DNA from: JAVBPR01 sp031549485
Lineage (GTDB): Bacteria > Bacillota > Clostridia > Oscillospirales > Feifaniaceae
Direction: 5' to 3'
Length of the DNA: 51,732 nucleotides
NCBI GenBank assembly: GCA_031549485.1
Contig: JAVBPR010000020.1
Location: forward strand, 1 to 51,732
Both the position numbers and the translations under genes were made by a program. Below the pieces are notes generated by a model. That model saw only the letters and a list, made by a program, of their open reading frames with translations, searched no databases and was not told where the DNA came from. This document shows, piece by piece, positions 24,645 to 33,808 of this stretch (its first letter is position 1; each line of letters begins with the position of its first letter).

Positions 24645-25636
24645 GATTCTTCGCGCGAAAAACTTTCGGAAAGAACTTCAATAGCTCCCGATTTCGCGAA
24701 ATCGGCCGCGCCTTTTATCGCAGAGCAAATTCCCTCCGCTTTGCAGTTTCCGTGCGCTTTTATTACCGATTTTTTTATCCCTAAAAACGCCGTTCCGCCG
24801 ACCTTGTTCGGATCAAGTTTCGCCGTTAGGGCAGTCAAATCTTTTTTCAGAAGCAGCGCGCCGATTTTTGTTTTAAGCGATTTATAAAATACGTTTTTAA
24901 ATTCACCGCTTACGAATTTTGCCGCGCCCTCATACATTTTAAGCGCGATATTTCCGGTAAAACCGTCACAAACCGCGACATCAACTTTGCCGAGCGGCAG
25001 GTCCCTTGCCTCGACATTCCCGACAAAATTCAATCCGCTTTCGCGCAAAAGCGCAAGCGCCTGTCTTTGCAAATCGTTTCCTTTTGTGTCTTCCGCGCCG
25101 ATATTGACAAGCCCGATTCGCGGGTTCTTTATTCCGAAAACCTTTTCCATATAAACCTTGCCCATAAGCCCGAACTGAAGCAGGTATTCAGGGCGGCATT
25201 CGGCGTTCGCGCCGCAGTCTATAAGCAGAAATTTTCCGCCGACGCATGGTATTACAGGGGCGAGCGCCGCGCGTTTTATTCCCCCAATTCTTTTTGCGAT
25301 AAAGGTCGCTCCCGCAAGCATCGCGCCGGTCGAACCTGCCGAAACAAACGCTTCGCCCTCGCCTTTTGAGAGGAGATCAAAACCTTTCATCATCGAGCTT
25401 TCTTTTTTGTTTTTCACCGCCGATGTCGGCTCGTCGTGCATTGAAACGATATCCGGCGCGTGGACTATTTCGATTCCGTTTTGGCTTAGGTTCTCTTTTT
25501 TGAAAACCTCGTCAATTTTTTCTTTATCGCCGGTGAGAATTATTTCAAGGCCGTGATTACAAGCGGCTTTAACAGCGCCTTTTACTATTTCCGCCGGCGC
25601 ATTGTCACCACCAAAAGCATCTACAATTACTTTCAT
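24641..25636 (-). CDS. plsX: Phosphate acyltransferase PlsX
   Basis: 331 residues. Typical PlsX text: VDAFGGDNAP at the start, VSMHDEPTSAVKNKKESSM, AFVSAGSTGAML, and GFTGNIALKMYEG. Converts acyl-ACP to acyl phosphate for phospholipid synthesis. The FapR gene that precedes plsX in Bacillus is not here; trmFO lies one base upstream. Confidence 0.96.
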   Translation of the reverse strand: MKVIVDAFGGDNAPAEIVKGAVKAACNHGLEIILTGDKEKIDEVFKKENLSQNGIEIVHAPDIVSMHDEPTSAVKNKKESSMMKGFDLLSKGEGEAFVSAGSTGAMLAGATFIAKRIGGIKRAALAPVIPCVGGKFLLIDCGANAECRPEYLLQFGLMGKVYMEKVFGIKNPRIGLVNIGAEDTKGNDLQRQALALLRESGLNFVGNVEARDLPLGKVDVAVCDGFTGNIALKMYEGAAKFVSGEFKNVFYKSLKTKIGALLLKKDLTALTAKLDPNKVGGTAFLGIKKSVIKAHGNCKAEGICSAIKGAADFAKSGAIEVLSESFSREES

Positions 25637-25637
25637 T

Positions 25638-26975
25638 TTATTCCCCTTCTGCTAAATATTTTCCCGCTTTAAGCGTTATGCCGTTTTCCGCGGCGACCAA
25701 AGAAAGTTTTGAAAGCGCGGCACTTGCTTTCGCCTGCCTTTTTCCTTTTCTCCCTTTTCCGCGGATTCCGGTGCTGCTTATAATTCCAAAATTTATATTC
25801 ATCGGCTGGAATTTTTTATTTTCTGCGCTTACATAATGCGAAAGTGCGCCGATTGCCGTCTCGTTTGTAAAATCAACCGGGTTCTGCCCTTTTTCCTCTC
25901 TTGCCGCATTAAATCCCGCGAGCAGGCCGGAGCTTGCCGACTCGATGTAGCCTTCCACTCCTGTTATCTGCCCCGCAAAATAAACCGAGCTGTCGGTTTT
26001 AAGGCGGTAAAAATTGTCAAGATAAAGCGGCGAATTGATAAAAGTGTTGCGGTGCATAACGCCGTAGCGCACAAATTCTGCGTTTTGAAGCCCCGGAATC
26101 ATCCGGAAAACCTTTTTTTGCTCTGAAAATTTCAGATGCGTCTGAAACCCCACGATGTTGTAAAGGCTACCCGCCGCATCATCTTTTCTAAGCTGACAGA
26201 CGGCATATGCCTCTTTCCCCGTTTTCGGATTTATCAGCCCGACAGGCTTTAGCGGGCCGAATCGCATCGTGTCTTTTCCCCTTGCGGCCATAACTTCGAT
26301 AGGCATACACCCTTCAAACACCGCCGCATTTTCAAAGCCGTGCAGCTCCGCCGTTTCCGCGCCGACAAGCGCATTGTAAAAATCCAAATACTGCTCTCTT
26401 TCAAAAGGACAGTTTATGTAATCCGCGCCGTTTTTATCATAGCGCGACGCGAAAAAACAAGTCTCCATATCGATGCTCTCGAAGGTCGCAATAGGCGCCG
26501 CGGCATCGAAAAAATACAGCTCGCTTAAACCAAAACGCGTTTGAATATAATCAAAAAATCGCCCCTCGGTAAGCGGCCCTGTCGCTATTATAGTTCTTCC
26601 CCCGCGCGGCAGCTCGGCGACTTCGCCGGCGATAATCTTGATGTTTTCATGCGATTTGATTTTTTCGGTTATATATTCTTCGAATCCCGTGCGGTCAACG
26701 GCAAGCGCGCCGCCCGCCGGCACCGAGGTAGCGTCCGCCGCCGCCATTATAAGCGAGCCAAGGCGACGCATTTCCTCTTTTAAAAGCCCGGGCGCGCCGG
26801 TCAAATCCGCCGCGCGGAGCGAGTTGCTGCAAACAAGCTCGCCGAAATTTTCGCTTTTATGCGCGGGCGTTTTTTTATGGGGCTTCATTTCATAAAGCTC
26901 CACTTTTTCTCCCGCGTTTGCAATCTGCCACGCCGCCTCGCACCCGGCAAGGCCCGCGCCGATTACCCTAATCAT
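25638..26975 (-). CDS. trmFO: tRNA (uracil-54) methyltransferase, folate/FAD-dependent
   Basis: 445 residues from the ATG at 26973-26975. The frame extends further upstream but the FAD motif VIGAGLAGCEAAWQIA follows this Met directly, and the ATG overlaps the topA stop (ATGATTAG). Also present: ELVCSNSLRAADLTGAPGLL, DRTGFEEYI, PFEREQYLDFYNAL, and GQITGVEGYIESASSGLLAG. Methylates U54 in the T loop of tRNA with methylene-THF. The order dprA-topA-trmFO is conserved in Firmicutes. Confidence 0.96.
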   Translation of the reverse strand: MIRVIGAGLAGCEAAWQIANAGEKVELYEMKPHKKTPAHKSENFGELVCSNSLRAADLTGAPGLLKEEMRRLGSLIMAAADATSVPAGGALAVDRTGFEEYITEKIKSHENIKIIAGEVAELPRGGRTIIATGPLTEGRFFDYIQTRFGLSELYFFDAAAPIATFESIDMETCFFASRYDKNGADYINCPFEREQYLDFYNALVGAETAELHGFENAAVFEGCMPIEVMAARGKDTMRFGPLKPVGLINPKTGKEAYAVCQLRKDDAAGSLYNIVGFQTHLKFSEQKKVFRMIPGLQNAEFVRYGVMHRNTFINSPLYLDNFYRLKTDSSVYFAGQITGVEGYIESASSGLLAGFNAAREEKGQNPVDFTNETAIGALSHYVSAENKKFQPMNINFGIISSTGIRGKGRKGKRQAKASAALSKLSLVAAENGITLKAGKYLAEGE

Positions 26976-29061
26976 TCTTTTTTGCCGTCTCGGTATAAGA
27001 ACAGCCCTCGTTTGAGCAGATAACCTCTTTTTTGAAATTATTTTTACCGAGGAGTGTTTTTCCGCATTGCGGGCAAAGTTTCCCGGTCGGCTCATACCAT
27101 GTCATAAAGTCGCAGCCCTGTTTTTCACAGCCGTAAAATTTATTTCCGTTTTTGCTGCGGCGGCGAATAATTCTTCCCCCGCATTTCGGGCATATTCCGC
27201 CGGTGTCGCTAATAAGCGGTTTTGTGTTTTTGCAGGTCGGATACCCCGGGCAAGCAAGGAATTTTCCGAACTTTCCGTTTTTTATTATCATATTTTTGCC
27301 GCAGAGCTCGCATATTTCTTCGGTCACCTCATCCGGAACCTTGTAATAAACGCCCTCGAGCTTTTCCTCAGCGGTTTTAAGCGTTTTTTCGAAGCCTTTA
27401 TAAAATCCTTCGATAAGTTTTTTCCACTCGAGCGAACCCTCCTCGACGCGGTCGAGCTCGCTTTCCATTTTCGCCGTAAATTCGATATCGACGATTTCGC
27501 CAAAGCTGTTTAGCATGAGGTCGGTCGTAACCGTTCCGAGCGCGGTCGGCCTAAAGGTTTTGCCTTCTTTGACAACGTATTCCCTGTTTAAAATTGTTGT
27601 AATGGTCGGCGCGTAGGTGCTTGGTCTGCCGATGCCGTTTTCTTCAAGCGCTTTAATCAGCGTCGCTTCCGAATATCTCGCGGGCGGCTGTGTAAAGTGT
27701 TGTGCCTTTTCAAGGCTTTCGAATTTCAGGGAATCTCCGGACGAAAGCTCGGGAAGTTTACCCTCTTCCTCGTTTTTCTCGTCTTTGCCTTCTTCGTAAA
27801 TTGCCGCAAATCCGGAAAAAACCACAACCGAGCCGGTCGCGCGAAAAATATATTTTTTCCCGTTTTTGCCTGCACAATTTATATCGGCAGCGACGGTGTC
27901 GAGAATCATATCCGACATCTGCGAGGCGACAAAACGGTCCCAAATGAGCTTATAAAGTTTGAACTGGTCTTTGCCGAGGCTTTTTTTGACCACCTCGGGC
28001 GAGAGATAAAAATCGGTCGGCGTTATCGCGACATGGGCGTCCTGCGCGTTTTTGCTGCTTTTATAATACCTCGGCTTTGACGGAATAAAATCCTCGCCGA
28101 AATGCGAGCTTGCAAAAGCGCGCGCCGCTTTGACCGAATCATCCGAAACCCTGAGCGAGTCGGTTCTCATGTAGGTGATAAGACCGACAAGGCCGTGCCC
28201 CGAAATTTCGATACCCTCATAAAGTTCCTGCGCGAGCTGCATTGTTTTCTTCGCTGTAAAAGAGAGCTTTCTCGAAGCCTCCTGCTGAAGCGTTGATGTT
28301 ATAAAAGGGGGCGCGGGGTGACGTTTCTTTTTCGCTTTTTTCACGTCGCCGACGCTGTATGCCGCGCCGTCCGCCGCGTTTGCGATTTCTGACGCTTCCT
28401 TTTCGTTTGCGGGAACGATTTTTTTCTTCTCGTCGCCGTAAAACTTCGCGGAAAATTTCGTTTCTCCTTTTAGAAGGTTTGCATCGATTGTCCAGTATTC
28501 GACCTCTTTAAAGTTTTCAATTTCTTTTTCTCTGTCAACAATCAGCTTGGTCGCGACCGACTGTACGCGCCCCGCTGAAAGGCCTTTTTTGACCTTGCGC
28601 CACAAAAACGGGCTGATTTTATAGCCGACAAGGCGGTCAAGAACCCGTCTTGCCTGTTGCGCGTCGACAAGATTCATATCGATTGCGCGCGGATTTTTTA
28701 TTCCGTTTTGAACGGCGTTTTTCGTGATTTCGTTAAAAATAACCCTTGCGCTGTTGCTCTCATCAAGCTCCAAAAGGCTGGAAAGATGCCAGGATATTGC
28801 CTCTCCTTCGCGGTCGGGGTCGGTCGCGAGATAGACTTTTTTCGCCTCTTTCGCATCTTTTTTAAGCGAATTTATCAGCTTGCTTTTTCCTCTTATCGAA
28901 ATATATTTCGGCTCGAAATCGTTTTCGACGTCGATACCCAGCTGGCTTTTGGGCAGGTCTCTGATATGGCCCATCGAAGCGACAACCTTATATTTTCCGC
29001 CAAGATATTTTTTTATGGTTTTCGCCTTGGCAGGCGACTCGACAATTATAAGATTCGGCAT
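26968..29061 (-). CDS. topA: DNA topoisomerase I
   Basis: 697 residues. TOPRIM domain starts NLIIVESPAKAKTI and has TDPDREGEAISWHL; the active-site Tyr is in GLITYMRTDSLRVS near residue 295. The C-terminus carries three zinc-finger-like units (CELCGKNM to CPGYPTC, CPKCGGRI to CEKQGC, CPQCGKTL to CSNEGC). Relaxes negative supercoils. AAAGGA precedes the ATG at 29059-29061; a TTG one codon earlier is also open. Confidence 0.97.
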   Translation of the reverse strand: MPNLIIVESPAKAKTIKKYLGGKYKVVASMGHIRDLPKSQLGIDVENDFEPKYISIRGKSKLINSLKKDAKEAKKVYLATDPDREGEAISWHLSSLLELDESNSARVIFNEITKNAVQNGIKNPRAIDMNLVDAQQARRVLDRLVGYKISPFLWRKVKKGLSAGRVQSVATKLIVDREKEIENFKEVEYWTIDANLLKGETKFSAKFYGDEKKKIVPANEKEASEIANAADGAAYSVGDVKKAKKKRHPAPPFITSTLQQEASRKLSFTAKKTMQLAQELYEGIEISGHGLVGLITYMRTDSLRVSDDSVKAARAFASSHFGEDFIPSKPRYYKSSKNAQDAHVAITPTDFYLSPEVVKKSLGKDQFKLYKLIWDRFVASQMSDMILDTVAADINCAGKNGKKYIFRATGSVVVFSGFAAIYEEGKDEKNEEEGKLPELSSGDSLKFESLEKAQHFTQPPARYSEATLIKALEENGIGRPSTYAPTITTILNREYVVKEGKTFRPTALGTVTTDLMLNSFGEIVDIEFTAKMESELDRVEEGSLEWKKLIEGFYKGFEKTLKTAEEKLEGVYYKVPDEVTEEICELCGKNMIIKNGKFGKFLACPGYPTCKNTKPLISDTGGICPKCGGRIIRRRSKNGNKFYGCEKQGCDFMTWYEPTGKLCPQCGKTLLGKNNFKKEVICSNEGCSYTETAKKND

Positions 29062-29077
29062 CAAATAATTCCTTTCT

Positions 29078-30190
29078 TTAGCTTCTTTTATATCTGTTCC
29101 CCGGCAGGTCGGTGATAATTCTTTTGACTTTCAACATCCCTACCGCGCTTATTACTTTATTTGCCGGAAGTTTTGTCCCTCTGATTATCTCATCGATGCT
29201 GCGCGCATCTGATCCGAGAACCTCAATTACCGCGCTTTCAAATTCAGTTAGTGCCGCGCGGTCCTCTTCCGATAAGCCTATGCTTTGCTTTTTCGATTTC
29301 GCCGCATTTCCGAGTTCCGGAAACATCCCGATGTAATCATTAATTATACTTTCCGCGCCGAGAATCGGGGTTGCGAGGTCATTCTTTATAAGACTGTTGC
29401 ACCCGACAAAATTAGGATGGTCGATATTTCCCGGCATTGCAAAAATATCCCTGTTATATTCCGCGGCGTAAGACGCAGTGATCAGCGAGCCGCTTTTCTC
29501 CGGCGCTTCGAAAACGGCAACGCCCTGGCAAAGCCCGCATATAATTCTGTTTCTCTGCGGAAACGAGCTTTTCTCGGTTTTAACTCCCGGTCCGTATTCG
29601 CTGATAACCGCGCCGTTTACGACAATTTTATTCCGGAGCGGCTTTTGAATAGCCGGATAAATTTTATCAATCGCGGTTCCGAACACCGCAACAGTTATCC
29701 CTCCGGCGTCAAGAGCGCCTTTATGGCAGGCGCTGTCAATTCCTTTTGCCAAACCCGAAACAATGATTATCCCCGTTTCCGAGAGGTCTTTGCATATTCG
29801 GCGAGCGTTTTCTCTGCCATACTCCGAACATTCTCTTTTGCCGACACCGGCGATGCAAAGTAGGTTGTCAAAATCCGGAAGCGTTCCGATAGCATAAAGG
29901 ATTATCGGCGGATCGTAAATCTCGCGTAATCTGGCAGGATATTTTTCATCATTAACCGATAATATTTCGATATGCTGCCGCTCGCACCGTTTAAATATTA
30001 TATTTGCGCTTTCAAGCGATTTATTCGAAAGGCGGCGGATTGTACCGGGCGTCAGCGGAACGCTGTAGCTTCCTTTTTCGTCATAGACATTTTTTGCGCT
30101 GCCGTAAGCGTCAACAAGGCTTTTATAGAAATTATATTTCTTATCGACTGCGTCCGAAAGCCAAATATCATAAATCAAATCAGCGTTCAT
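29078..30190 (-). CDS. dprA: DNA processing protein DprA
   Basis: 370 residues from ATG 30188-30190. Rossmann-fold core with VGKRECSEYGRE, VSGLAKGIDSACHKGAL, VAVFGTAIDKIYP, FPQRNRIICGL and PGNIDHPNFVGCNSLI. A C-terminal winged-helix DprA_WH domain (about 305-368) is present. Loads RecA on incoming single-stranded DNA in transformable species; kept in many that are not known to be competent. Overlaps the rlmB-like gene by 11 bases. Confidence 0.95.
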   Translation of the reverse strand: MNADLIYDIWLSDAVDKKYNFYKSLVDAYGSAKNVYDEKGSYSVPLTPGTIRRLSNKSLESANIIFKRCERQHIEILSVNDEKYPARLREIYDPPIILYAIGTLPDFDNLLCIAGVGKRECSEYGRENARRICKDLSETGIIIVSGLAKGIDSACHKGALDAGGITVAVFGTAIDKIYPAIQKPLRNKIVVNGAVISEYGPGVKTEKSSFPQRNRIICGLCQGVAVFEAPEKSGSLITASYAAEYNRDIFAMPGNIDHPNFVGCNSLIKNDLATPILGAESIINDYIGMFPELGNAAKSKKQSIGLSEEDRAALTEFESAVIEVLGSDARSIDEIIRGTKLPANKVISAVGMLKVKRIITDLPGNRYKRS

Positions 30191-30938
30191 AATATATCTC
30201 CCACATAAGCACCGCCGCGGCAACTCCCGCGGACAGTGATTCGGCAGCGCCGGCCTGCGGTATTGCAACCGACATATCGGCAAGCGCAGAAAGTTCTTTG
30301 CTAAGCCCAGCGCCCTCGTTGCCTATCGCCACGCAGATTCCGCTTTTCGGCAGTTTTTTCGGCTCTTCCGAGGTCTTTCGAAGTTCTGCCGCGGCAAGGG
30401 TTATTTCGTTTAATTTAAGCTCTTTTGACGCGCTCTCCGGCGTATCGAAAGAGAGCACCGGCATGCGAAAAAGACTTCCCATGCTCCCTCTCACCGCTTT
30501 TGTCGAAAAAGCATCGGCGCAAGCGCCGACCGCGAGCACGGCATCAAAACCAAAACACTCGGCGCTTCGGATTATTCCGCCGAAATTGCCCGGATCGCTC
30601 ACATTTTCAAGCAGGATATATCTGCCGCCTTTTTTGATTTTCGCGGCAATTTCCGGTTTTTTCGCAACGGCGACAACGCTTTGCGGATTTTTCGCTTCGC
30701 TTATTTTTTCAATTATCTGCTGCGGGACGCGGTAAAACTCTTTTGCGCCGACATCCGGCGAATCTTCCGCAGAGGAGAAAACGGTTTTTATCTCGAGCCC
30801 TGCGCGGAAAGCGTCCGAAAGCAGTTTTTCCCCCTCGAGCAAAAAAAGACCGAGCTCGTCCCTGTTTTTCTTTTCTTTCAAAGAAACGGCAAACTTGACC
30901 TTTTCGTTTTTCAGCGAGGTTATTTCCGCTTTTATCAT
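30180..30938 (-). CDS. TrmH/SpoU family RNA 2'-O-methyltransferase
   Basis: 252 residues from ATG 30936-30938, preceded by AAAGGAGGGG. An N-terminal substrate-binding domain is followed by the SPOUT knot motifs: LLENVSDPGNFGGIIRSAE, VAIGNEGAGLSKEL and PQAGAAESLSAGVAAAV. Probably methylates rRNA (RlmB-like) or tRNA; the target cannot be told. Heads the run to leuS, with its own promoter. Confidence 0.9.
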   Translation of the reverse strand: MIKAEITSLKNEKVKFAVSLKEKKNRDELGLFLLEGEKLLSDAFRAGLEIKTVFSSAEDSPDVGAKEFYRVPQQIIEKISEAKNPQSVVAVAKKPEIAAKIKKGGRYILLENVSDPGNFGGIIRSAECFGFDAVLAVGACADAFSTKAVRGSMGSLFRMPVLSFDTPESASKELKLNEITLAAAELRKTSEEPKKLPKSGICVAIGNEGAGLSKELSALADMSVAIPQAGAAESLSAGVAAAVLMWEIYYER

Positions 30939-30965
30939 TTTGCCCCTCCTTTGCTTTATTTTTAT

Positions 30966-30995
30966 AATATAAACCCATTGACCTAAAAAAAGCAA
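30966..30995 (-). promoter_or_regulatory. Probable promoter of the rlmB-like gene and dprA-topA-trmFO-plsX
   Basis: Minus strand TTGCTT (30990-30995), 18 bases, TATATT (30966-30971). Weaker than its neighbours. Confidence 0.5.
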
Positions 30996-31027
30996 CATAT
31001 TTATATATATAGGAAGAATATTTTTGC

Positions 31028-31063
31028 AAAAAAAGAAAGCCCGCCGAAAACCGGCGCGCTTTC
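31028..31063 (-). terminator. Intrinsic terminator of infC-rpmI-rplT
   Basis: Stem GAAAGC/GCTTTC (31035-31040 with 31058-31063) extended by GC pairs after one mismatch, with seven T on the minus strand (31028-31034). Confidence 0.82.
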
Positions 31064-31070
31064 ATTTTAA

Positions 31071-31424
31071 TTATAAAGCTGCTTTAGCTTTGCTTACAAG
31101 CTCTGCAAATCCTTTGGGATCCGAAATCGCGATATCCGAAAGAACTTTGCGGTCAAGCGTGATTTCCGCTTTTTTAAGCCCGTTTATAAAACGGCTGTAA
31201 TTAATGTCGTTTAATTTGCATGCTGCCGAGATTCTTGTGATCCAAAGAGCACGGAAATCTCTCTTTTTAAGTCTTCTGCTGATGTAGGCGTATTTAAGGC
31301 TTTTCATAACAGCCTGGTTCGCCATCTTATAATGCTTGCTTTTTGAACCCCAGTATCCTTTAGCAAGTTTTAATACTTTTTTTCTTCTTTTACGGGTCAT
31401 CAACGCGCCTTTTACACGTGCCAT
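31071..31424 (-). CDS. rplT: 50S ribosomal protein L20
   Basis: 117 residues; starts MARVKGALMTRKRRKKVLKL and has the L20 core RDFRALWITRISAACKLN and the DRKVLSDIA end. Early 50S assembly protein that in Firmicutes also represses this operon through the leader. Confidence 0.97.
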   Translation of the reverse strand: MARVKGALMTRKRRKKVLKLAKGYWGSKSKHYKMANQAVMKSLKYAYISRRLKKRDFRALWITRISAACKLNDINYSRFINGLKKAEITLDRKVLSDIAISDPKGFAELVSKAKAAL

Positions 31425-31453
31425 ATCAATCTATCTCCTTGTCGTTTTCAAAA

Positions 31454-31651
31454 TTATTTATAGGGAAGCTGCTTTTTGACCGCCGCCATATTTACCTCGG
31501 CAACAAGGCCAGGAGCACGAAGCCCTCTTTTACGTTTTGTGCTTTTTTTGTTAAGGATATGTGATTTATAAGCGTGCGCACGCTTAATTTTTCCCGTTTT
31601 TGTAAATCTGAATCTTTTTTTCGCGCCGGAGTGCGTTTTAATCTTGGGCAT
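31454..31651 (-). CDS. rpmI: 50S ribosomal protein L35
   Basis: 65 residues from ATG 31649-31651; MPKIKTHSGAKKRFRFTKTG is diagnostic. The frame runs further upstream but into infC. Start overlaps the end of infC by 14 bases. Confidence 0.96.
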   Translation of the reverse strand: MPKIKTHSGAKKRFRFTKTGKIKRAHAYKSHILNKKSTKRKRGLRAPGLVAEVNMAAVKKQLPYK

Positions 31652-32204
31652 TATCTTTCTCTCCTTTAGTTTCTTTTTTAACCGGTTTTTCAATTTTTTT
31701 GGTTATAAAAATTGACATCATGCGCCCTTCAAGTTTAGGCGGCTTTTCGACGACACCATGCTCTGAAATCGCTTCCGCGAATTTGTTTAACAATTCGGTG
31801 CCGAGCGAGGTATGAGTCATTTCGCGGCCACGGAAGCGGACCGAGACTTTTACCTTGTTTCCATCCTGCAAAAAGCGGGCGGTGTTGCGAAGTTTTGTGT
31901 TGAAATCATGGGTGTCGATATTAACCGAAAACCTGATTTCTTTAACCTCTACCGCGTGCTGGTTCTTCCTTGCTTCTTTTTCTTTCTTCGCCTGTTCAAA
32001 GCGAAGTTTGCCATAATCGCAGATTCGGCAGACAGGCGGAGCGGCATTCGGCGCAATAAGGACAAGGTCCAAATTTTGGTCGTTTGCCAAATCCTTCGCT
32101 TTCGCAAGGTCGAATACGCCAAGCTGTTCATTGGCCGCGCCAATAAGCCTGACTTCTTTAATACCTCTGATTTCGCCGTTAATTTGCAGTTCTTGTTTAG
32201 CTAT
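31638..32204 (-). CDS. infC: Translation initiation factor IF-3, ATA start
   Basis: 188 residues if read from ATA 32202-32204. This gives AKQELQINGEIRGIKEVRLI at the N-terminus, the expected first strand of IF-3, and GGAGGTG stands seven bases before it. No ATG, GTG or TTG lies in frame near this point; the first standard codon (TTG 32090) would remove about 38 residues of the N-terminal domain. Rare ATT/ATA-type starts are known for infC and let IF-3 limit its own translation. C-terminal domain has RFRGREMTH and SIFITKK. Ends overlapping rpmI. Confidence 0.94.
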   Translation of the reverse strand: MAKQELQINGEIRGIKEVRLIGAANEQLGVFDLAKAKDLANDQNLDLVLIAPNAAPPVCRICDYGKLRFEQAKKEKEARKNQHAVEVKEIRFSVNIDTHDFNTKLRNTARFLQDGNKVKVSVRFRGREMTHTSLGTELLNKFAEAISEHGVVEKPPKLEGRMMSIFITKKIEKPVKKETKGEKDNAQD

Positions 32205-32402
32205 ACGGAAACACCTCCAAAAAATTTAAAACACCGGAATATCGGCATTTTTTGCTTTTGCACGATAACAAAAGCGATTAACAAAACAAAAAAAGCGGGG
32301 AAAACCCGCTTTTAAAAATAAATCAAAGTAAATTTGAATTATTAACCGGACTGGCTAAAATCTGCCGTACGGTGAGAAAGTCGGGCTTTCTACTTCATTG
32401 TC
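32205..32402 (-). promoter_or_regulatory. infC leader with attenuator (probable L20-type leader)
   Basis: About 200 nt between the predicted transcription start and infC. Reading along the mRNA: a small GAAAG/CTTTC hairpin near 32375-32389, palindromic CCGTACGG (32365-32372) and a second CCGG-containing element (32347-32355), then an intrinsic terminator (32286-32313) and a GCTTTTG/CAAAAGC stem-loop (32254-32275) before the ribosome site. Early termination inside the leader of this operon fits the L20 leader of Firmicutes, but I could not match the full consensus. Confidence 0.65.
32286..32313 (-). terminator. Attenuator hairpin inside the infC leader
   Basis: AAAGCGGG/CCCGCTTT-type stem (32292-32299 paired with 32305-32312) with an A/T loop and a run of T on the minus strand (32286-32294). 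It lies between promoter and gene, so it must be bypassed for expression. Confidence 0.75.
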
Positions 32403-32408
32403 TAATAT

Positions 32409-32437
32409 AGAATAATGGTTTTTCGTGTACATGTCAA
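32409..32437 (-). promoter_or_regulatory. infC operon promoter
   Basis: Minus strand consensus TTGACA (32432-32437), 17 bases, TATTCT (32409-32414), start near 32402. Confidence 0.8.
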
Positions 32438-32463
32438 GCATTTTTTCGCGGAAAAGCGCAGAT

Positions 32464-33726
32464 TTATCTGATATATTCGAAAGAAACGCCGTAAATCGAG
32501 ACGGTCGCGCCTTCCTCTATCCCCATTTTCTCGAGGCGTTCATAAATTCCGCTGTTTTTAAGGACTTTATGGAAATACTGCAAGCTCTCGTAATCGTCAA
32601 AATTGACGCTGCCGAGCACTTCGAGAAGCCAGTCTCCCTCTATCTCATACACGCCGTCGTTTACCGTGATATCGATTACCCGCTCTGCGCTGGTTTCAAC
32701 CGGCAGCGCTTCCGGCTCGTAAACGGTTACAGGCGGAAGAGTTGCGAGCAGTCTTTCGACCTCCCCGAGAAGCTCTTTTATCCCCTGATGAGTCGCGCCG
32801 CTTATTTCAAAATATTTAAATCCTTTTTTCTCCGCCTCGCCGCGAAGCGCGTCCGCGTTTGTCCTGTCGAAAACAAGATCCGCCTTGCTCCCCGCCACGA
32901 TTTGCGGCTTTTCCGCGAGCACCGGCGAAAAATCCAAAAGCTCGCCGTTGATAATTTCAAAATCCGAGACGGCGTCTCTGCCTTCTATCCCCGAAACGTC
33001 GACAAGATGGATAAGCAGGCGGCATCTCTCGATATGACGCAGAAAATCATGGCCGAGCCCGATTCCCTCATGCGCGCCCTCAATCAGCCCCGGAATGTCG
33101 GCAACGACAAAACTTTTGTCGCCTGTTTTCACAACGCCGAGCTGGGGAATAAGGGTGGTAAAATGATAGTTTGCGATTTTTGGCCGCGCAGCCGAGATAA
33201 CCGACAAAAGGGTGGATTTTCCGACATTCGGAAAGCCGATAAGCCCCACGTCTGCAAGGAGTTTCAGCTCAAGCGTCAGCTCAAATTCCTGTCCGCGCAG
33301 TCCGCTTTTTGCAAAGCGCGGCGCTTGTCTTGTCGGAGTGGCGAAATGCGAATTTCCCCATCCTCCGCGGCCGCCGCGCGCGACGATAAAAGGCTCAAAA
33401 TCCGAAAGGTCTTTTATAATTCTTCCGCTGTTTTTTTCTTTTATAACCGTTCCGTGCGGCACTTTGATTACAAGATCGGCTCCGTCTTTTCCGAAGCTGT
33501 TGCCGCCGCGGCCGTTATCACCGCGCTCCGCCGCATATTTTTTCTTATAGCGGAAATCAAGCAGGGTGCTAAGATTGCTGTCCGCGACGAAAACGATATT
33601 CCCGCCCTTGCCGCCGTCGCCGCCGTCCGGGCCGCCCGCCGCGACATATTTTTCGCGGTGAAACGCAACGGCACCGTCGCCGCCGTTTCCCGCTTTTACA
33701 CTTATATCAACTTTATCAATAAACAT
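32464..33726 (-). CDS. obgE: GTPase Obg
   Basis: 420 residues from ATG 33724-33726 with AAGGG upstream. Glycine-rich Obg fold (1-158; GNGGDGAVAFHREKYV, GGPDGGDGGKGG), G domain with GFPNVGKSTL, DIPGLIEGA and GSKADL, and a C-terminal OCT domain (about 345-420). Late 50S assembly and stress GTPase. The C-terminal OCT domain is kept in Firmicutes. Follows rpmA across a terminator hairpin. A 510-codon plus-strand frame opposite is a shadow. Confidence 0.96.
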   Translation of the reverse strand: MFIDKVDISVKAGNGGDGAVAFHREKYVAAGGPDGGDGGKGGNIVFVADSNLSTLLDFRYKKKYAAERGDNGRGGNSFGKDGADLVIKVPHGTVIKEKNSGRIIKDLSDFEPFIVARGGRGGWGNSHFATPTRQAPRFAKSGLRGQEFELTLELKLLADVGLIGFPNVGKSTLLSVISAARPKIANYHFTTLIPQLGVVKTGDKSFVVADIPGLIEGAHEGIGLGHDFLRHIERCRLLIHLVDVSGIEGRDAVSDFEIINGELLDFSPVLAEKPQIVAGSKADLVFDRTNADALRGEAEKKGFKYFEISGATHQGIKELLGEVERLLATLPPVTVYEPEALPVETSAERVIDITVNDGVYEIEGDWLLEVLGSVNFDDYESLQYFHKVLKNSGIYERLEKMGIEEGATVSIYGVSFEYIR

Positions 33727-33778
33727 ATTTTTCCCTTGCCGCGCAGGTTTTGCGCGAAACAAAATAATTTACAAGTAA

Positions 33779-33802
33779 AAAGCCCGAACACCGTTCGGGC
33801 TT
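33779..33802 (-). terminator. Intercistronic terminator between rpmA and obg
   Basis: Perfect 10-bp stem (33780-33789 with 33793-33802, loop ACC) followed on the minus strand by five T. It would lower obg relative to the ribosomal protein genes. Confidence 0.75.
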
Positions 33803-33808
33803 CTAATT

